Source: Streptomyces cylindrosporus | GTDB lineage: Bacteria > Actinomycetota > Actinomycetes > Streptomycetales > Streptomycetaceae | Direction: 5' to 3' | Length of the DNA stretch: 64,000 bases | NCBI RefSeq assembly: GCF_022698165.1 | Contig: NZ_JALDAY010000013.1 | Coordinates: 328,168-392,167 of the forward strand | Shown here: positions 62,806 through 64,000 of the stretch, one piece after another | Layout: every line of letters begins with the position of its first letter | How positions within the stretch are numbered: position 1 is the first letter of the stretch | The notes under the pieces: model-generated | Database searches by the model: none | What the model saw: only the letters and a program-made list of their open reading frames with translations | What the model was told of the DNA's origin: nothing | Made by a program: the position numbers and the translations under genes

Positions 62806-62904
62806 TCAGGCGGCCACCGGGGCGACGAGCTCGATTGGCTCGCCGGTGATGAACTCGGAGACCATGCGACCGATGTCGCGGGAGGGGTTCGGTGGCAGCG
62901 CCAT
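62806..62904 (-). pseudogene. 32-codon gene remnant
   Basis: ATG 62904 gives MALPPNPSRDIGRMVSEFIT, GEPIELVAPVAA and a stop at 62806. The composition is protein-like and the sequence could be the C-terminal end of a larger protein cut by the transposase relic. Unassigned. Confidence 0.25.
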
Positions 62905-63033
62905 GCCGTGGCTTTATCAATGAGTGCTGACACCGGTTGTCGATCGGGAGCGACAGCGCCCGGTGTCGGTGGTGGTGGTTCTGCTCTCGGCAGACTGGCC
63001 GACCTGGACGCCTGAACCTGACAGGCTGGCCGC

Positions 63034-63744
63034 ATGGGGAAGAACATGTCGATGCGTCGGCTCGATCTCGGGTACTTCATCCGGCCCGCGTCGGAGACCG
63101 GCGGCCCGCAGCCGCGGGTCGAACCTGTTCTCGCCTACCTGGTGCAACACGATCACGGCCTGATCCTGTTCGACACCGGCATCGGCAAGGCGGACCCCGA
63201 GACCGAAGCCCATTACCGTCCCCGACGCCGAGACCTCCAGCGTGCGCTGTCCGCGGCCGGAGTCGCTCTTGAGGACATTGCCCTCGTCGCGAACTGCCAC
63301 CTCCACTTCGACCACTGCGGCGGGAACCCTCTCCTGGGCGGCAAGCCCATCCTGGTCCAGAACGTTGAACTGGCCACCGCCCGCAACGGCGACTACACCT
63401 TCGACGAACTGATCGATTTCCCCACCGCGTCCTACGAGGAACTCGCTGGTGAGGCCGAGGTCTGGCCAGGAGTCTGGATCATTCCGACACCAGGGCATAC
63501 CCAAGGGCATCAGTCGCTGGTCCTCCGGCAAGCCGACGGCACGGTCGTCCTCGCCGGCCAGGCCCACGACTTCGCCTCCCACTTCGCATCCGACCAGCTG
63601 GCCCGCCAAGCGGCACTTCACGGCGTGGAGCAGCCTCTTCCCGCCTACCAGCACTGGCTGGAGCGCCTCGCCGACTTCGATCCCCGACGCGTTCTCTTCG
63701 CTCACGACTGCTCGGTCTGGGAACCGTCGCAGAGCACCTTCTAG
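63034..63744 (+). CDS. MBL-fold N-acyl-homoserine-lactonase-like hydrolase
   Basis: A 236-residue protein from ATG 63034 (63046 possible). It has the metallo-beta-lactamase signature ANCHLHFDHCGGN (His89, His91, Asp93, His94), TPGHTQGHQSLVL (next His), a VLAGQAHDFAS metal-bridging Asp region and the terminal FAHDCSVWE histidine. This arrangement fits the lactonase subgroup (AttM/AiiA-like), which opens the lactone ring of acyl-homoserine lactones; in Streptomyces related enzymes may act on gamma-butyrolactone-like signals. The substrate is not proven. It is monocistronic. Confidence 0.8.
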   Translation: MGKNMSMRRLDLGYFIRPASETGGPQPRVEPVLAYLVQHDHGLILFDTGIGKADPETEAHYRPRRRDLQRALSAAGVALEDIALVANCHLHFDHCGGNPLLGGKPILVQNVELATARNGDYTFDELIDFPTASYEELAGEAEVWPGVWIIPTPGHTQGHQSLVLRQADGTVVLAGQAHDFASHFASDQLARQAALHGVEQPLPAYQHWLERLADFDPRRVLFAHDCSVWEPSQSTF

Positions 63745-63839
63745 GACAGGCCGGACCACTCCAAGCCGCACCGCCCGAACGCGCACCTGCGCCGTTCATC
63801 ATCGACGCCTGCGAACATCGGCTGTCCCTGCCAGAGTGG

Positions 63840-64000
63840 TGTCAGTTCTCATCGACATTTCGGGGCCCTGTGATCGACAAGTGGTGTTGGGACTCGTCGA
63901 CAAGTGGTGTCCGTTTCCACCTACAAAGCCAATGCCGACCAGGGGGACCCGCGATCACACGGCGGGCAGCGCTGGCACGTCGTCCACTCCGAGTAGCAGG
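63840..64000. mobile_element. possible left end of an IS21-type element, cut by window edge
   Basis: A TGTCAG end at 63840 is followed by TCGACAAGTGGTGT twice (63874-63887 and 63897-63910, 23-bp period) and a partial copy with TCTCATCGACATTT. Multiple end repeats next to a TGT terminus are typical of IS21-family insertion elements. No ORF of it is yet in the window. Confidence 0.4.

Noticed and set aside
1..64000. tRNA, rRNA, riboswitches, plasmid origin or telomere
   Set aside because: None was recognised by eye on either strand; a covariance-model search would be needed to exclude small RNAs.

Overview
The window is a high-GC actinobacterial chromosome or linear-plasmid segment, almost certainly Streptomyces. 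Codons end mostly in G or C, GTG starts are common, and there are many Streptomyces-type accessory proteins: XRE regulators, Scr1-type (DUF5753) fragments, Fic-like TA toxins, NTPase-TPR proteins and DUF6283. No housekeeping genes, tRNA, rRNA or CRISPR array were seen. It reads as an accessory region or defence island with several insertion sequences and many broken genes.

Layout. (1) 1-8066: remnant of a prophage or integrative element. It holds an Abi_C protein, a membrane protein split by an IS5-family element, a leftward run of tiny overlapping genes, an HExxH protein, a frameshifted winged-helix-like gene, an excisionase-like HTH, a 2-TM protein of the TRADD-N-associated type, a small terminase subunit and the first ~42 codons of a large terminase. 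(2) 8066-9721: an IS with 19-bp ends carrying a transposase and a coiled-coil passenger gene. It cuts the terminase, and no phage sequence follows. (3) 9725-16603: an AlbA_2/Schlafen-type gene broken by one stop codon, an NB-ARC/TPR (NLR-like) protein with an upstream 2-TM partner that shares a 19-residue glycine-patterned motif, and a decayed NTPase-WD40 gene. (4) 16.9-29.3 kb: lipoproteins, regulators, ribbon-helix-helix proteins, small membrane proteins and a Fic-type toxin-antitoxin pair. (5) 30.1-32.3 kb: a GmrSD-like (DUF262/DUF1524) restriction protein with a RAMA-like tail. (6) 32.6-36.3 kb: a frameshifted coiled-coil/winged-helix gene, an MFS transporter and a membrane protein. (7) 36.6-41.6 kb: two divergent, tightly overlapping operons. 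One encodes a resolvase-like protein, an unknown protein, a class I aminoacyl-tRNA-synthetase-like protein and an ASCH protein; the other an XRE/TPR regulator, a YdcF (DUF218) protein and a WbqC-like protein. They end in a 25-bp perfect hairpin. (8) 41.8-50.0 kb: DUF6283, a duplicated Fic-like toxin without its antitoxin, a lipoprotein, a P-loop NTPase with a helical-repeat tail, and a PIN-domain protein. (9) 50.5-57.7 kb: trypco2, a trypsin-NTPase-TPR protein, a patatin-like phospholipase with a multi-TM tail, and a small membrane protein. (10) 57.8-64 kb: an ISL3 element, a methyltransferase, a decayed transposase, an MBL-fold lactonase-like enzyme and the edge of what looks like an IS21-type element.

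How the genes may work together. At least three loci look like sensor NTPase plus membrane or lipase effector sets: 11122-14255, 44650-46659 and 50531-57679. There are also stand-alone defence candidates (Abi_C, GmrSD-RAMA, PIN, Fic TA, TRADD-N-associated TM). The divergent synthetase-like/YdcF/WbqC locus does not match a pathway I recognise and is the best candidate for an undescribed non-defence system. Many genes carry single-base frameshifts, several at short homopolymers, or lone in-frame stops, so either the region is decaying or the assembly has indel errors. Family names were assigned from recognisable motifs only; no searches were run.
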